In this document: positions 45,518 to 53,965 of the stretch, one piece after another | How the letters are laid out: each line of letters begins with the position of its first letter | How positions within the stretch are numbered: position 1 is the stretch's first letter | Assembly (NCBI GenBank): GCA_903829815.1 | Contig: CAIKRR010000090.1 | Span: forward strand, 1-57,944 | Direction: 5' to 3' | From: an uncultured Pseudomonadota bacterium | GTDB lineage: Bacteria; Pseudomonadota; Gammaproteobacteria; Burkholderiales; SG8-39 | Length of the DNA stretch: 57,944 nt | The notes under the pieces: model-generated | Told to the model about the DNA's origin: nothing | Databases searched by the model: none | The model's input: the letters and a program-made list of their open reading frames with translations, nothing else | Program-made: the position numbers and the translations under genes

Positions 45518-46135
45518 ATGGAAATGACCGGCGAACAGATCATCCCGGTGTCGCAAGACATTGTATGGACAGCGCTGAACAACCCCGATGTGCTCAAGGC
45601 CTGCATCCCCGGTTGCGAGACCATCGAACTGACCGGCGAGAACGAGTACCGCATCGCGATGACCGCCGCCGTGGGCCCGGTGAAGGCCAAGTTCAACGGC
45701 AAGCTCCTGCTCGCCAACATCAACCCACCCACCTCCTACTCGCTCTCGTTCGAGGGCTCCGGTGGCGCGGCCGGATTCGGCAAGGGCAGCGCCGACGTAT
45801 CCCTGTCGACCGAGGCCGGCGGCACCAAACTGGCCTACAGCGCCAAGGCACAAGTGGGTGGCAAGCTCGCGCAGGTCGGCTCGCGCCTCATCGACGGCGT
45901 GGCCAAGAAGATGGCTGATGACTTCTTCGTGAAGTTCAAGAAGACCGTGGCACCGGTTGCCGCTGTCGCCGCCGTGGCTGCTGCCCCTGTTGCCGCTTCA
46001 GTGGCACCGACTGCCGCAGCAGCGGCCCCGGTTGCAGCGAGCAAGGCCGCCGAGCCAGAAGCCTTCAATCCGATGTGGATCGTGGGCGTGGTCATTGCGG
46101 GCATGATGGCGATCGGGCTGTGGATGGGGCGCTGA
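45518..46135 (+). CDS. coxG: CoxG-like SRPBCC protein with C-terminal membrane anchor
   Basis: A 205-aa protein. Residues 1-145 are the CoxG (SRPBCC) domain: MTGEQIIPVSQDIVWTALNN, CIPGCETIE, and GKLAQVGSRLIDGVAKKMADDFF. A flexible Ala/Pro/Val linker follows (~148-180), then one membrane segment (WIVGVVIAGMMAIGLWMGR). CoxG recruits CO dehydrogenase to the membrane in carboxidotrophs. It lies ~12 kb from coxDE but belongs to the same functional set. CAGGAG precedes the ATG. Confidence 0.94.
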   Translation: MEMTGEQIIPVSQDIVWTALNNPDVLKACIPGCETIELTGENEYRIAMTAAVGPVKAKFNGKLLLANINPPTSYSLSFEGSGGAAGFGKGSADVSLSTEAGGTKLAYSAKAQVGGKLAQVGSRLIDGVAKKMADDFFVKFKKTVAPVAAVAAVAAAPVAASVAPTAAAAAPVAASKAAEPEAFNPMWIVGVVIAGMMAIGLWMGR

Positions 46136-46207
46136 GGGCCACACCAGCACCCTGCTGCTGGCGGCGAGCCTGCTGAGCAGAGCCGCTGCCGCCAGCAACA
46201 GACATCG

Positions 46208-46236
46208 GCGGGCGCCTTGCGGGGCGCCCGCGTCGT
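46208..46236 (+). terminator. Rho-independent terminator after coxG
   Basis: GCGGGCGCC (46208-46216) and GGCGCCCGC (46223-46231) form a 9-bp stem with a 6-base loop, followed by GTCGTTT. A second, longer stem (46156-46165 with 46188-46197) lies just upstream. The hairpin sits between convergent coxG and acuI. Confidence 0.65.
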
Positions 46237-46237
46237 T

Positions 46238-47227
46238 TCAGGCATTCACATCGACCGCAATTCGACCGCGCACCTGGCCTTGCATGATCCGGGCCGCGGC
46301 GTCGAATACGCCCGCGAGCGGTATCACCTGGGTCATCGAGGTGAGCCGCGCGCGATCGATCTCGGCATCCAGCGCGTGCCAGGCGGCCTTGCGCATCGTC
46401 AGCGGCGCATTCACGCTGTCGATGCCGGCAAGCGTCACCCCCCGCAGGATGAACGGCGCCACGGTAGCCGGGAGGTCCATGCCTTGTGCCAGACCACAGG
46501 CCGTCACCACGCCGCCGTACCGGGTTGCCGCACAGGCATTGGCGAGTGTGTGGCTGCCCACGGTATCGACGACACCGGCCCAGCGCTCGCGTGCCAGGGG
46601 TTTGCCCGGCGCCGACAGCGCGGCTGCATCGATGACCTCGGCGGCGCCCAGTGCGCGAAGCCAGTCGGCCTCGGCGGCGCGCCGGGTCGAGGCAACCACG
46701 CGGTAACCGCGGCCCGCGAGGAGTGACACGGCCACACTGCCGACACCTCCCGCCGCACCCGTCACCAGAATTTCGCTGTCCTGCCCGGGTTCAACACCCG
46801 TGGCCTGCAACTTGAGAACGCACAGCATGGCGGTATAGCCCGCCGTGCCGATGACCATGGCCTGCATCGGGTCGATGCCAGCCGGGCGCGGCAGCAGCCA
46901 GGCACCGGCCACCCGCGCACGCTGGGCAAGGCCACCCCAGTGGCTCTCGCCCACCCCCCACCCGTTGAGAAGCACCGCATCACCGACCCTCCAGGCCGGG
47001 TCGTCACTGGACTCGACCGTGCCCGCAAAGTCGATGCCGGGCACCATCGGCCACTTGCGCACCACTGGGGACCGATCGGTGATGGCAAGGCCATCCTTGT
47101 AGTTCACCGTCGACCAGTCGATACGCACCTGAACGGCCGCATCCGCTGGCAGCGCGCTTTCGTCGAGCGTTTCGATGGATGCACCAAACACGCCCTCGGT
47201 ACGCCGCAGGACTATCGCTTTGAACAT
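46238..47227 (-). CDS. acuI: Acrylyl-CoA reductase AcuI / YhdH-type MDR oxidoreductase
   Basis: A 329-aa zinc-free medium-chain reductase that uses NADPH. The sequence follows E. coli YhdH closely: WSTVNYKDGLAITDRSPVVR, MVPGIDFAGTVESSDDP, LNGWGVGESHWGGLAQ, IGTAGYTAMLCVLKL, VTGAAGGVGSVAVSLL and PFILRGVTLAGIDSVN. AcuI/YhdH proteins reduce toxic acrylyl-CoA to propionyl-CoA. The ATG at 47227 is the family start. Confidence 0.93.
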   Translation of the reverse strand: MFKAIVLRRTEGVFGASIETLDESALPADAAVQVRIDWSTVNYKDGLAITDRSPVVRKWPMVPGIDFAGTVESSDDPAWRVGDAVLLNGWGVGESHWGGLAQRARVAGAWLLPRPAGIDPMQAMVIGTAGYTAMLCVLKLQATGVEPGQDSEILVTGAAGGVGSVAVSLLAGRGYRVVASTRRAAEADWLRALGAAEVIDAAALSAPGKPLARERWAGVVDTVGSHTLANACAATRYGGVVTACGLAQGMDLPATVAPFILRGVTLAGIDSVNAPLTMRKAAWHALDAEIDRARLTSMTQVIPLAGVFDAAARIMQGQVRGRIAVDVNA

Positions 47228-47306
47228 GGCAGGAATCGACTCCACGCTGAGAGGGTGGCCTATTATGCCGGTACAGGATGCGCCGCCGATCGCACCCGTA
47301 CCCCAA

Positions 47307-47357
47307 TCGAACCCTGGCACCGCTCGAACCCCTGCACCACTCGAACCCCTGCCCCGA
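47307..47357 (+). repeat. Three 17-bp direct repeats upstream of the CmcJ-like gene
   Basis: Units TCGAACCCTGGCACCGC, TCGAACCCCTGCACCAC and TCGAACCCCTGCCCCGA start at 47307, 47324 and 47341. They stop 7 bases before the ATG at 47365, so they cover the leader and ribosome-binding region. They could be operator iterons or a chance expansion. Confidence 0.7.
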
Positions 47358-47364
47358 GGTCACC

Positions 47365-48222
47365 ATGAGCCTGCACCACCCCACCCCTGGCACCCGTGCG
47401 GCAACTGACACCGCCACGCACGGAGCGATGATCACCGCCCCGTTCACCTATGCGGTGAACACCGGTGTGAAGCCGGTGAACGAGACCTTTGCCGAGGGCG
47501 ACATACGCAGGCATCGCACCGGGGCCTTCGAGAGCCATGCCATGCCGGTGCGCAACGGCCGTCTGGCGCAGGGCCTTGGCCTGGACTCAAGCGGCTTCCT
47601 GTGCGTGGATCACCACACCACGATGCAGGACTTTCTCGACCCCCTGGAAGTCCGCGAGGTCTATCACGAGGAGATGCGACAACTGGTCGCCCGACAGACC
47701 GGGGCACAGCGCGTGGTGCTGTTTGACCACACCATCCGCTCAGGCGACAGCGCCGAGCGCGAAGCGCGAAAACTGCGCGAACCGGTACTGTCGGTGCACA
47801 ACGACTACACCGAGTGGTCGGGGCCCCAGCGCGTGCGCGAGCTGCTGCCCGAGGAGGCCGAGTCGCTGCTTGCGCGTCGCTTTGCCATCGTCCAGGTCTG
47901 GCGCAGCATCGCCCCGGTGGTCGAATCCAATCCCCTTGGCCTGATCGATGCCCGCACGGTCACCTCAGGCGACCTCATCGCCTCCGAACGCCGCTACCCG
48001 AACCGGATCGGCGAGACTTACCAGGTGAGCTTCAATCCGGCGCACGCGTGGAGCTACTTCCCGCACCTGCGCCGCGAAGAGGCCATCGTGTTCAAGGTGT
48101 ACGACTCGGCGAAGGACGGCCGCGCGCGATTCACGCCCCATTCGGCCTTCGTCGATCCGACCGCGCCTGCAAACGCCGCCCCGCGCCAGAGCATCGAAGC
48201 GAGGATGATCGCGTTCTTCTGA
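47365..48222 (+). CDS. CmcJ/NvfI-family Fe(II)/2OG-type oxygenase
   Basis: A 285-aa member of the family named after the cephamycin hydroxylase-associated CmcJ and fungal NvfI/AsaB proteins. The iron site is visible as His145-Asn-Asp147 in SVHNDYTEWSG, with a distal His in the NPAHAWSYFPHL segment, and Arg280 in RQSIEARMIAFF as the likely 2OG-binding residue. FDHTIRS is another family block. GAGGT lies upstream of the ATG at 47365. No antibiotic cluster surrounds it, so a catabolic role is possible. Confidence 0.88.
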   Translation: MSLHHPTPGTRAATDTATHGAMITAPFTYAVNTGVKPVNETFAEGDIRRHRTGAFESHAMPVRNGRLAQGLGLDSSGFLCVDHHTTMQDFLDPLEVREVYHEEMRQLVARQTGAQRVVLFDHTIRSGDSAEREARKLREPVLSVHNDYTEWSGPQRVRELLPEEAESLLARRFAIVQVWRSIAPVVESNPLGLIDARTVTSGDLIASERRYPNRIGETYQVSFNPAHAWSYFPHLRREEAIVFKVYDSAKDGRARFTPHSAFVDPTAPANAAPRQSIEARMIAFF

Positions 48223-48253
48223 TTCATCAGAGCGCGCGCGCAGACGGACCGCC

Positions 48254-49342
48254 TCAGTCGAGCCGCGCACCGGCTTCACGCACCACCTTGCCATAGCGTT
48301 CGAGGTCGTCACGGATGTGGGCCTCAAACGCCTCGCGCGTGGTGATCCAGGGTTGGAGCCCACCACCTGCCAGCAATCGTTCGCGCACAACGGGCAAGGT
48401 GATGGCGGCCTCCGCTTCAGCTCGAATGCGATTGATGACCGTCTCGGGCATGCCCACCGGCCCGAAAAGGCCATACCACTGCGTCATCTGGAAATCGGAC
48501 AGCGTCTCGGCAATGGTGGGCACATCGGGCAATACCAGCGATCGCGTCGCGCTGGTGACCGCAATGGCTCGCAAGCGACCCGAGCGGATCTGACTGGCGG
48601 TCGAGGTGCCCGACATCATTGCCGCCACTTCGCCAGCAACGGTGGCCGCAGTGGCGGGTGCGCCGCCCTTGTAAGGCACATGCACCAGATTGATACCGGC
48701 ACGCGCCTTCAGCCGCTCCATGGTGAGGTGGTGCTGACTGCCATTGCCACCCGATGCGTAGTGCAAGGGCGGATTCGAGCGCCGCGCCAGTTCGATGAAC
48801 TCGGCCAGCGTGGTCGCGGGCTGCGAGGGGTGCACCACCAGCACCATGCCATTGCTGATGAGGCTTGCGATCGGCAGCAGGTCGCGAACGGTATCGACCG
48901 GCATGTTTGGATAAAGGTGTGGATTGATCGCGATGAGACTGTCCATGCCCATGAGGAGGACGTGCCCATCGGGCTGCGAGCGGGCGACCGCCTCGGCGGC
49001 GATGCTGCCATTGCCTCCCGCCCGGTTTTCGACCACCACAGGCTGGCCAAAAGCCTCTGCCATGCGCGGCGCCATCAGCCGGGCCACCAGGTCAGGACCG
49101 CCCCCGGGTGTCGCGGCAACCAGCACCCGGATCGGTCGGCTGGGAAACACCGATGCCGCTGCGCCCCCCGAAGTCGGCGTCTGCGCCCCTGCAGGCTGCG
49201 GTACAACCGTGCCGATGGCCGCAAGAAGAGACAGCATGGCAAGGGCAGCACGGATGTGCGGCAGCGCCCTGTCGAACCGGCCCTCGCACGAAGGCGCCTG
49301 CGCACAAGCGCCGCGCCACACGCAGCGGGTCGCCCCTTGCAC
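48254..49342 (-). CDS. Bug-type tripartite tricarboxylate transporter receptor 2
   Basis: A 362-aa periplasmic binding protein from the GTG at 49342, with GAGGG upstream. A signal peptide ends near PAGAQ (~residue 54). Mature blocks are FPSRPIRVLVAATPGGGPDL, VVVENRAGGNGSIAAE, VHVPYKGGAPATAATVAGEV and LPDVPTIAETL. An internal ATG ~35 codons later could also serve. It follows the haem-oxygenase-like gene after 10 bp, so they may be one transcript. The ligand is unknown. Confidence 0.91.
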   Translation of the reverse strand: MQGATRCVWRGACAQAPSCEGRFDRALPHIRAALAMLSLLAAIGTVVPQPAGAQTPTSGGAAASVFPSRPIRVLVAATPGGGPDLVARLMAPRMAEAFGQPVVVENRAGGNGSIAAEAVARSQPDGHVLLMGMDSLIAINPHLYPNMPVDTVRDLLPIASLISNGMVLVVHPSQPATTLAEFIELARRSNPPLHYASGGNGSQHHLTMERLKARAGINLVHVPYKGGAPATAATVAGEVAAMMSGTSTASQIRSGRLRAIAVTSATRSLVLPDVPTIAETLSDFQMTQWYGLFGPVGMPETVINRIRAEAEAAITLPVVRERLLAGGGLQPWITTREAFEAHIRDDLERYGKVVREAGARLD

Positions 49343-49352
49343 GATGGAACCC

Positions 49353-50090
49353 TCAGTCGACCTTGAGCCTGTCGCCGGCATCGGCGATGCCGTTCAGATA
49401 AAGCTCCCACACCAGCAAATTGCGCTCGCACGCAACAACCACCGCGTCTTCCATGCGCAGCGCCCGGGCGTGGGTTGCCACCGCCTTCCAACCCATGTCG
49501 GAATGCTCGATGTCGGCCTTCTCGTGCAACTCGAAGAAGTCGAGGTCAGCGCCCTCGAGCGCAAAGAGTGTTCCCCAGCGCTGGCGCTCGAGACCGAACC
49601 ACCCGCTCTTCTTGAAGACACCGCGACCGTATCCCGGTACGTTGGCGCGCTCGGCACAGGTATTGGCCACCAGCCCTTCGAGCCAGTGTCGATTGGCCAT
49701 CAGCCCCTCCCAGGCCGACCACGCCAATTGGGTGGATGGCAGCGGCTGGGCATTGCGCAACTGCGACTTCTTCAGGCCGATGCGCTGCCCCAGCGCCTCG
49801 AGTACTTCCCAATGCGCGCGGCCACCACCATGCTCATGATCGGCAATGACTTCCTGGGCGCAGGCACGCAGGATGCCGATGCGAATGTCCCAGTCGGGGC
49901 AATTGCTAGCCACCTTGAGCTTCAATACCGAATTGCGCTGGCGCGTATTGAGCCGGTGCTGCATGGCAAACATCATGGCCCGACCCCGGGTCATGGGTTC
50001 ATTGAAGAATCGGGTTCGAACGCAGAAGTCATGGACCACCGCGTCCATCCGCTCGATCACACCGCCTGATTTCGCTTTTGTCCTGGCCAT
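49353..50090 (-). CDS. Haem-oxygenase-like (HDO/TenA/PqqC-type) iron-containing enzyme
   Basis: A 245-aa all-helical protein. QEVIADHEHGGGRAHWEVLE (~79-98) and FFELHEKADIEHSDMGW (~185-201) carry the Glu/His/Asp pattern of the haem-oxygenase-like di-iron oxidases. ARAHALR-like helices follow. Members oxidise or cleave small molecules with a labile di-iron site; the substrate here is unknown. AAGGAG is well placed for the ATG at 50090. An ATG at 50117 overlaps the srkA stop (TAATG), so the genes are coupled either way. Confidence 0.82.
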   Translation of the reverse strand: MARTKAKSGGVIERMDAVVHDFCVRTRFFNEPMTRGRAMMFAMQHRLNTRQRNSVLKLKVASNCPDWDIRIGILRACAQEVIADHEHGGGRAHWEVLEALGQRIGLKKSQLRNAQPLPSTQLAWSAWEGLMANRHWLEGLVANTCAERANVPGYGRGVFKKSGWFGLERQRWGTLFALEGADLDFFELHEKADIEHSDMGWKAVATHARALRMEDAVVVACERNLLVWELYLNGIADAGDRLKVD

Positions 50091-50116
50091 CGGTTTGTCT
50101 CCTTCATTTTTCGTCA

Positions 50117-51343
50117 TTATGCGCGATAGGGGGCAGGCGCAAGCGGCTCCTCTTCCATCAGGGCAACCTGCTCGCGCAAGCCCAATATCTGATCCTGCCA
50201 GTAGCGTTCGGTGCCAAACCAGGTAAAGGCCGCCGGAAACGCGGGGTCAGCCCAGCGCCGGCCAATCCAGGCGGCATGGTGAATCATGCGCAGCGTACGC
50301 AAGGGTTCGATCAGCGCCAGTTCACGCCGGTCGAAGGGGCGAAACTGCTCATAGCCTTCGAGGACATCAGCCAGCTGTGCCGACATCGCCTCGCGATCGC
50401 CCGAGAGAAGCATCCACAGGTCCTGCACGGCAGGCCCGGTGCAGGCATCATCGAAATCGACAAAATGCGGGCCGGCGTCGGTCCACAGGATGTTGCCTGC
50501 ATGGCAGTCACCGTGCAGGCGCAGGCGCCGATAGTCACCACAGCGCTTGTAGGCGTTGCGCACCCCATCGAGGGCCCGTTCGACCACGCTCTCCCAGGCC
50601 GGGAGCAAAGGGGTCGGAATCAGGCCCGAATCACGCAACCAGCGCCTCGGCACCTCGCCGTGCGAGTCGATATCCAGCGGCAGCCGGGCCTGGAACCGAC
50701 CCGTTGCACCCACCGAATGAATGCGGCCCATGAAACGGCCTATCCAGTTGAGCGTCTCGCGCCGATCCAGTTCAGGCGCACGTCCTCCCCGACGCGGATA
50801 GACCGCGAAGCGCAGGTCAGCGCGCAGGTCATTGAAGTGATGCAGCGTGACGCCCGCCGCATCTGCCAACGGCGCAACGGCAGGAACCTCGTGTGCGAGC
50901 AACGCCGCGACGAACGCATGTTCCTCGGCGATCTGGGCATCGGTCCAGCGACCACTACGGTAGAACTTCACCACCACCGAGTCGGCCAGGGCGCCGCCAC
51001 CTGGGGGCGGATCGAGCGGTTCCTCGAGGTAGACCAGATAGACCCGATTCTCGTAGCTGTTGAGCGCGACCAACCGGCCGTCACCGCGAAACCCGGCCGC
51101 CTCGAGCGCATCGAGCAGCCGATCGGGGGTGAGATGGGCAAATGGCAGGCTCACCGGGTCTGCGCTGGGGGCGGGTGTACCGTGCCCGTTCAGGCGCCGT
51201 GCATCATCTTCAGGCCTGAGCAGCAGGGCAGGCGATCCAAACGGGCGATCGGGCGCAGCCACATTGCCGTCGGGTTCAGCCACATTGCCGTCAGGCTCGG
51301 CCACATTGCCGTCGGGTTCATCCTGCTCATCAAGATCGTTCAT
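50117..51343 (-). CDS. srkA: Stress response kinase A (SrkA/YihE/RdoA)
   Basis: A 408-aa Ser/Thr kinase with a phosphotransferase fold. ALNSYENRVYLVYLE is the N-lobe hallmark, with a Lys in VVVKFYRSGRW. The catalytic loop is LRLHGDCHAGNILW and the metal motif FVDFDDACTGPAVQDLWML. SrkA counters stress-induced death in E. coli. Oddly, residues ~9-29 are three EPDGNVA heptapeptides from a 21-bp repeat, which makes it longer than usual. It ends in a TAATG overlap with the next gene. Confidence 0.94.
   Translation of the reverse strand: MNDLDEQDEPDGNVAEPDGNVAEPDGNVAAPDRPFGSPALLLRPEDDARRLNGHGTPAPSADPVSLPFAHLTPDRLLDALEAAGFRGDGRLVALNSYENRVYLVYLEEPLDPPPGGGALADSVVVKFYRSGRWTDAQIAEEHAFVAALLAHEVPAVAPLADAAGVTLHHFNDLRADLRFAVYPRRGGRAPELDRRETLNWIGRFMGRIHSVGATGRFQARLPLDIDSHGEVPRRWLRDSGLIPTPLLPAWESVVERALDGVRNAYKRCGDYRRLRLHGDCHAGNILWTDAGPHFVDFDDACTGPAVQDLWMLLSGDREAMSAQLADVLEGYEQFRPFDRRELALIEPLRTLRMIHHAAWIGRRWADPAFPAAFTWFGTERYWQDQILGLREQVALMEEEPLAPAPYRA
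51258..51320 (-). repeat. Three 21-bp tandem repeats near the 5' end of srkA
   Basis: Units at 51258-51278, 51279-51299 and 51300-51320 share GCCACATTGCCGTC and differ at two or three bases in the middle copy. They encode an EPDGNVA-type acidic heptapeptide and keep the frame. Confidence 0.9.
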
Positions 51344-51394
51344 GGCGCATTGTAGTGCCGCGCTATCATCGGGATGCACCTTCGGACTCAGCCC

Positions 51395-53104
51395 ATGACC
51401 CAGTTCAACCCACCCCGTTACCCGATCGCGGATGTCTGCTACCCCGATCCGGCACAGATCGCGCGTCATGCGGCCAGTGGTGCTTGGCTGCCCCTCACCG
51501 CGGGTGAACTGCTGCGCGAAGCAGCCCGTGCCGTGCCCGACAAGGTGGCCATCGTCAGCGACGAGGCTCGGGTGAGCTACGCCCAGTTCGACGCAGAAAG
51601 CGAGCGGCTCGGTGCCGCCTTGCTCGAGCGCGGACTCCACCCGGGCGAGCGGATACTGTTTCAGATGGGTACCGTCATCGAGACGGCCATCGCCCTGATG
51701 GCCTGCTTCAAGGCCGGCCTGGTACCCGTGTGTTCGCTGCCGCAGTATCGCGAGATCGAGATGGAGGCACTGGCCAACCTCTCGGGGGCCAGCGCCTGGC
51801 TGGTGCAGGGCGATGCCGGCAGTTTCGATCTCGCGGCCTTCGCGGCACGCATGACCCTGCGCTGCGTTTCGGTGCGCGCCATCATCGTCGCGCGCGGCAC
51901 CGGTTTGCGGGCAGAGGGCGCGCGCGCGGATGTGCAGGTCAGCGACCTCGCTCACCTCATCCAGGCCATGCCCCTTGCAGCCGCGCGGGAGGCGCTTGCC
52001 CGTGTCGTGCCACAACCACGAGATGTCCTCGCGTTCCAGCTCTCGGGCGGCACCACGGGCGTACCCAAGATCATTCCGCGGTTTCACGGTGAATACATCG
52101 GTCAGGCTCACGCCTGGGCCGATCGCACCGGCATGGATGCTTCGCTCGTCGCGCTCTACGCCTTGCCCCTCATCCACAATGCAGGTCAGATTGCCACGCT
52201 CTTCCCGGTGCTCATCCTGCGCGGCACCATGGTGCTCATGGCGCGCATGGATGCCCGCAACTGGTTCGAGTGGGTCGAGCGTGAGAAAGTGACCCATTCG
52301 CTCAGCATCGGCCCGATCGCCGTTCAGGCCATCGACTACCCCGGTGTTGCACGGCATGACTGCTCGTCGCTGCGGCTCTTGATGAGCTTCAACCGTGCCG
52401 ATCTCCTCGAGGCGCATACGAAAGTGCCTTGTACGAACATCTTCGGCATCACCGAAGGCGTTCTGATGAGCTCGGCCCCCGACGACGCAGCCGCTGCGCG
52501 CTGGCACACGGTGGGGCATCCGGTGTGCGCGACCGATGAGGTCTGCGTGCTCGCTCCGGGTACCGAAGATCGCGTGCCCGCAGGCGAGACAGGCGAACTG
52601 TGCATCCGCGGCGCATCGGTCACACGGGGCTATTTCCGCATGCCCGCTGTCAATGCCGCGGCGTTCACCCGTGAGGGGTTCTTTCGAACAGGCGACCTCG
52701 TGCGTGAGCAACTCGTCGAAGGACGCGTGCTCATCTGCTTCGAGGGGCGGATCAAGGACAACATCGATCGTGGCGGCGAAAAGTTCGGCGCCGAGGCGGT
52801 CGAGGAACTCATCAGCCGACACCCGGCCATCGCCGATGCCCGCGTGGTGGCGATGCCCGATCGGGTCTATGGCGAGCGAGCCTGTGCCTGGCTCGTGCTG
52901 CGCCCCGGACATGAAGCACCGAGCCTGGCCGCACTGGGTGCGTTTCTCACCGCGCTGGGTCTGGCACGATTCAAGCTGCCCGAGCGGCTGGAGTTGATCA
53001 CGCAATTTCCGGTCACCCGCGTGGGCAAGGTCGACAAGGCGGCGCTGCGTGCGCTGATCGCGGCAAAACTCGAGACTGAGCACGCGCAGGCAGGCCGCGC
53101 TTGA
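51395..53104 (+). CDS. Aryl/acyl-AMP ligase (DhbE/EntE-like)
   Basis: A 569-aa ANL-family adenylating enzyme. A3 motif LSGGTTGVPKIIPR, A5 NIFGITEGVL, A7 FFRTGDLV, A8 GRIKDNIDRGGEKFGAEAVE and the C-terminal catalytic Lys in RVGKVDKAALR are present. The motifs resemble 2,3-dihydroxybenzoate-AMP ligases, so an aromatic acid is the likely substrate. There is no carrier-protein gene beside it, so it may form a CoA thioester (inference). It overlaps the transporter gene by four bases. Confidence 0.92.
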   Translation: MTQFNPPRYPIADVCYPDPAQIARHAASGAWLPLTAGELLREAARAVPDKVAIVSDEARVSYAQFDAESERLGAALLERGLHPGERILFQMGTVIETAIALMACFKAGLVPVCSLPQYREIEMEALANLSGASAWLVQGDAGSFDLAAFAARMTLRCVSVRAIIVARGTGLRAEGARADVQVSDLAHLIQAMPLAAAREALARVVPQPRDVLAFQLSGGTTGVPKIIPRFHGEYIGQAHAWADRTGMDASLVALYALPLIHNAGQIATLFPVLILRGTMVLMARMDARNWFEWVEREKVTHSLSIGPIAVQAIDYPGVARHDCSSLRLLMSFNRADLLEAHTKVPCTNIFGITEGVLMSSAPDDAAAARWHTVGHPVCATDEVCVLAPGTEDRVPAGETGELCIRGASVTRGYFRMPAVNAAAFTREGFFRTGDLVREQLVEGRVLICFEGRIKDNIDRGGEKFGAEAVEELISRHPAIADARVVAMPDRVYGERACAWLVLRPGHEAPSLAALGAFLTALGLARFKLPERLELITQFPVTRVGKVDKAALRALIAAKLETEHAQAGRA

Positions 53105-53946
53105 ACACGCCCCTCCTGCTTGCACTGGGCGCCCTCGCCTGCTCCGGGGTCTCCGACTATGTCTACAAACGCGCTGCCATGGCGGGCGTGGCCGCACACC
53201 AACTCACGATGGTGCAAGGCTGGTGCTACGGGCTGATCGTGATCGGCTATGGCCTTGTCACCGGCACACTGGTGTTCGACCTGGCGAGCCTCTGGGGTGC
53301 CGTGGCGGGTCTTTTTGCGTACACCGGCTACTACAACTTCGCGCGCTGCGTGCAGCGCGGCGCGGTGGGCACCTTCTCGGCCATCTTCAGGCTGAGCTTT
53401 GTCATCACGGTTGCCCTGGCAGTGATTGTTCTGGGTGAACGCACGAGCAGCCTGCGTCTGGCAGGCCTGGCGCTGGCGCTGGTTGCAGTCTGGCTGCTGC
53501 TCGCGCGGGCGGGCGAAGCGGCCCGTGCCGAACCGGCGACGATCGTGCGCGTCATCATCGCCACGGTGTGCCTTGGCATCGCCAGCTTCATCTACAAGGT
53601 CGGCATGCTGGCAGGCGCCACACCGGCGGGGCTGCTGGTGGTACAGGCAGGCATGGTGGTGGGTATCGGCACCGCGAACACGCTGCGCCTGGAGGGCCGC
53701 ATTCGTCCTGCGCCCGGGGCCTGGCACTACGGCCTGCGCACCGCAGCACTCCTTGCCACTGCGTTCACGCTGCTCATGGAAGCGCTTTCGCGGGGCGAGG
53801 CCAGCCTGGTCGTGCCGGTGAACCAGATGGGGTTTGTCGTGACGGCGATGCTGGGCGTAGTATGGTTGAAGGAGCCGGTCGACCGGCGTTCTCTCGCCGG
53901 TTTTGCCAGCGCGCTTGGCGCACTCGCCTGCCTCGCAACCGGCTGA
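53101..53946 (+). CDS. DMT-superfamily (EamA-like) transporter
   Basis: A 281-aa membrane protein with two similar halves of about five hydrophobic helices each, typical of EamA/DMT carriers (GLFAYTGYYNFARC, FRLSFVITVALAVIVLGER and, in the second half, VPVNQMGFVVTAMLGVVWLKEP). It starts with TTG in a TTGA overlap with the ligase stop. It probably exports or imports the ligase-linked compound. Confidence 0.9.
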   Translation: MNTPLLLALGALACSGVSDYVYKRAAMAGVAAHQLTMVQGWCYGLIVIGYGLVTGTLVFDLASLWGAVAGLFAYTGYYNFARCVQRGAVGTFSAIFRLSFVITVALAVIVLGERTSSLRLAGLALALVAVWLLLARAGEAARAEPATIVRVIIATVCLGIASFIYKVGMLAGATPAGLLVVQAGMVVGIGTANTLRLEGRIRPAPGAWHYGLRTAALLATAFTLLMEALSRGEASLVVPVNQMGFVVTAMLGVVWLKEPVDRRSLAGFASALGALACLATG

Positions 53947-53965
53947 ATTCCCTGGAGGTTGCCCC

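Noticed and set aside
51344-53197. Upstream extension of the srkA frame to 53197
   Set aside because: The extension is antisense to the acyl-AMP ligase; the ATG at 51343 gives a normal SrkA.
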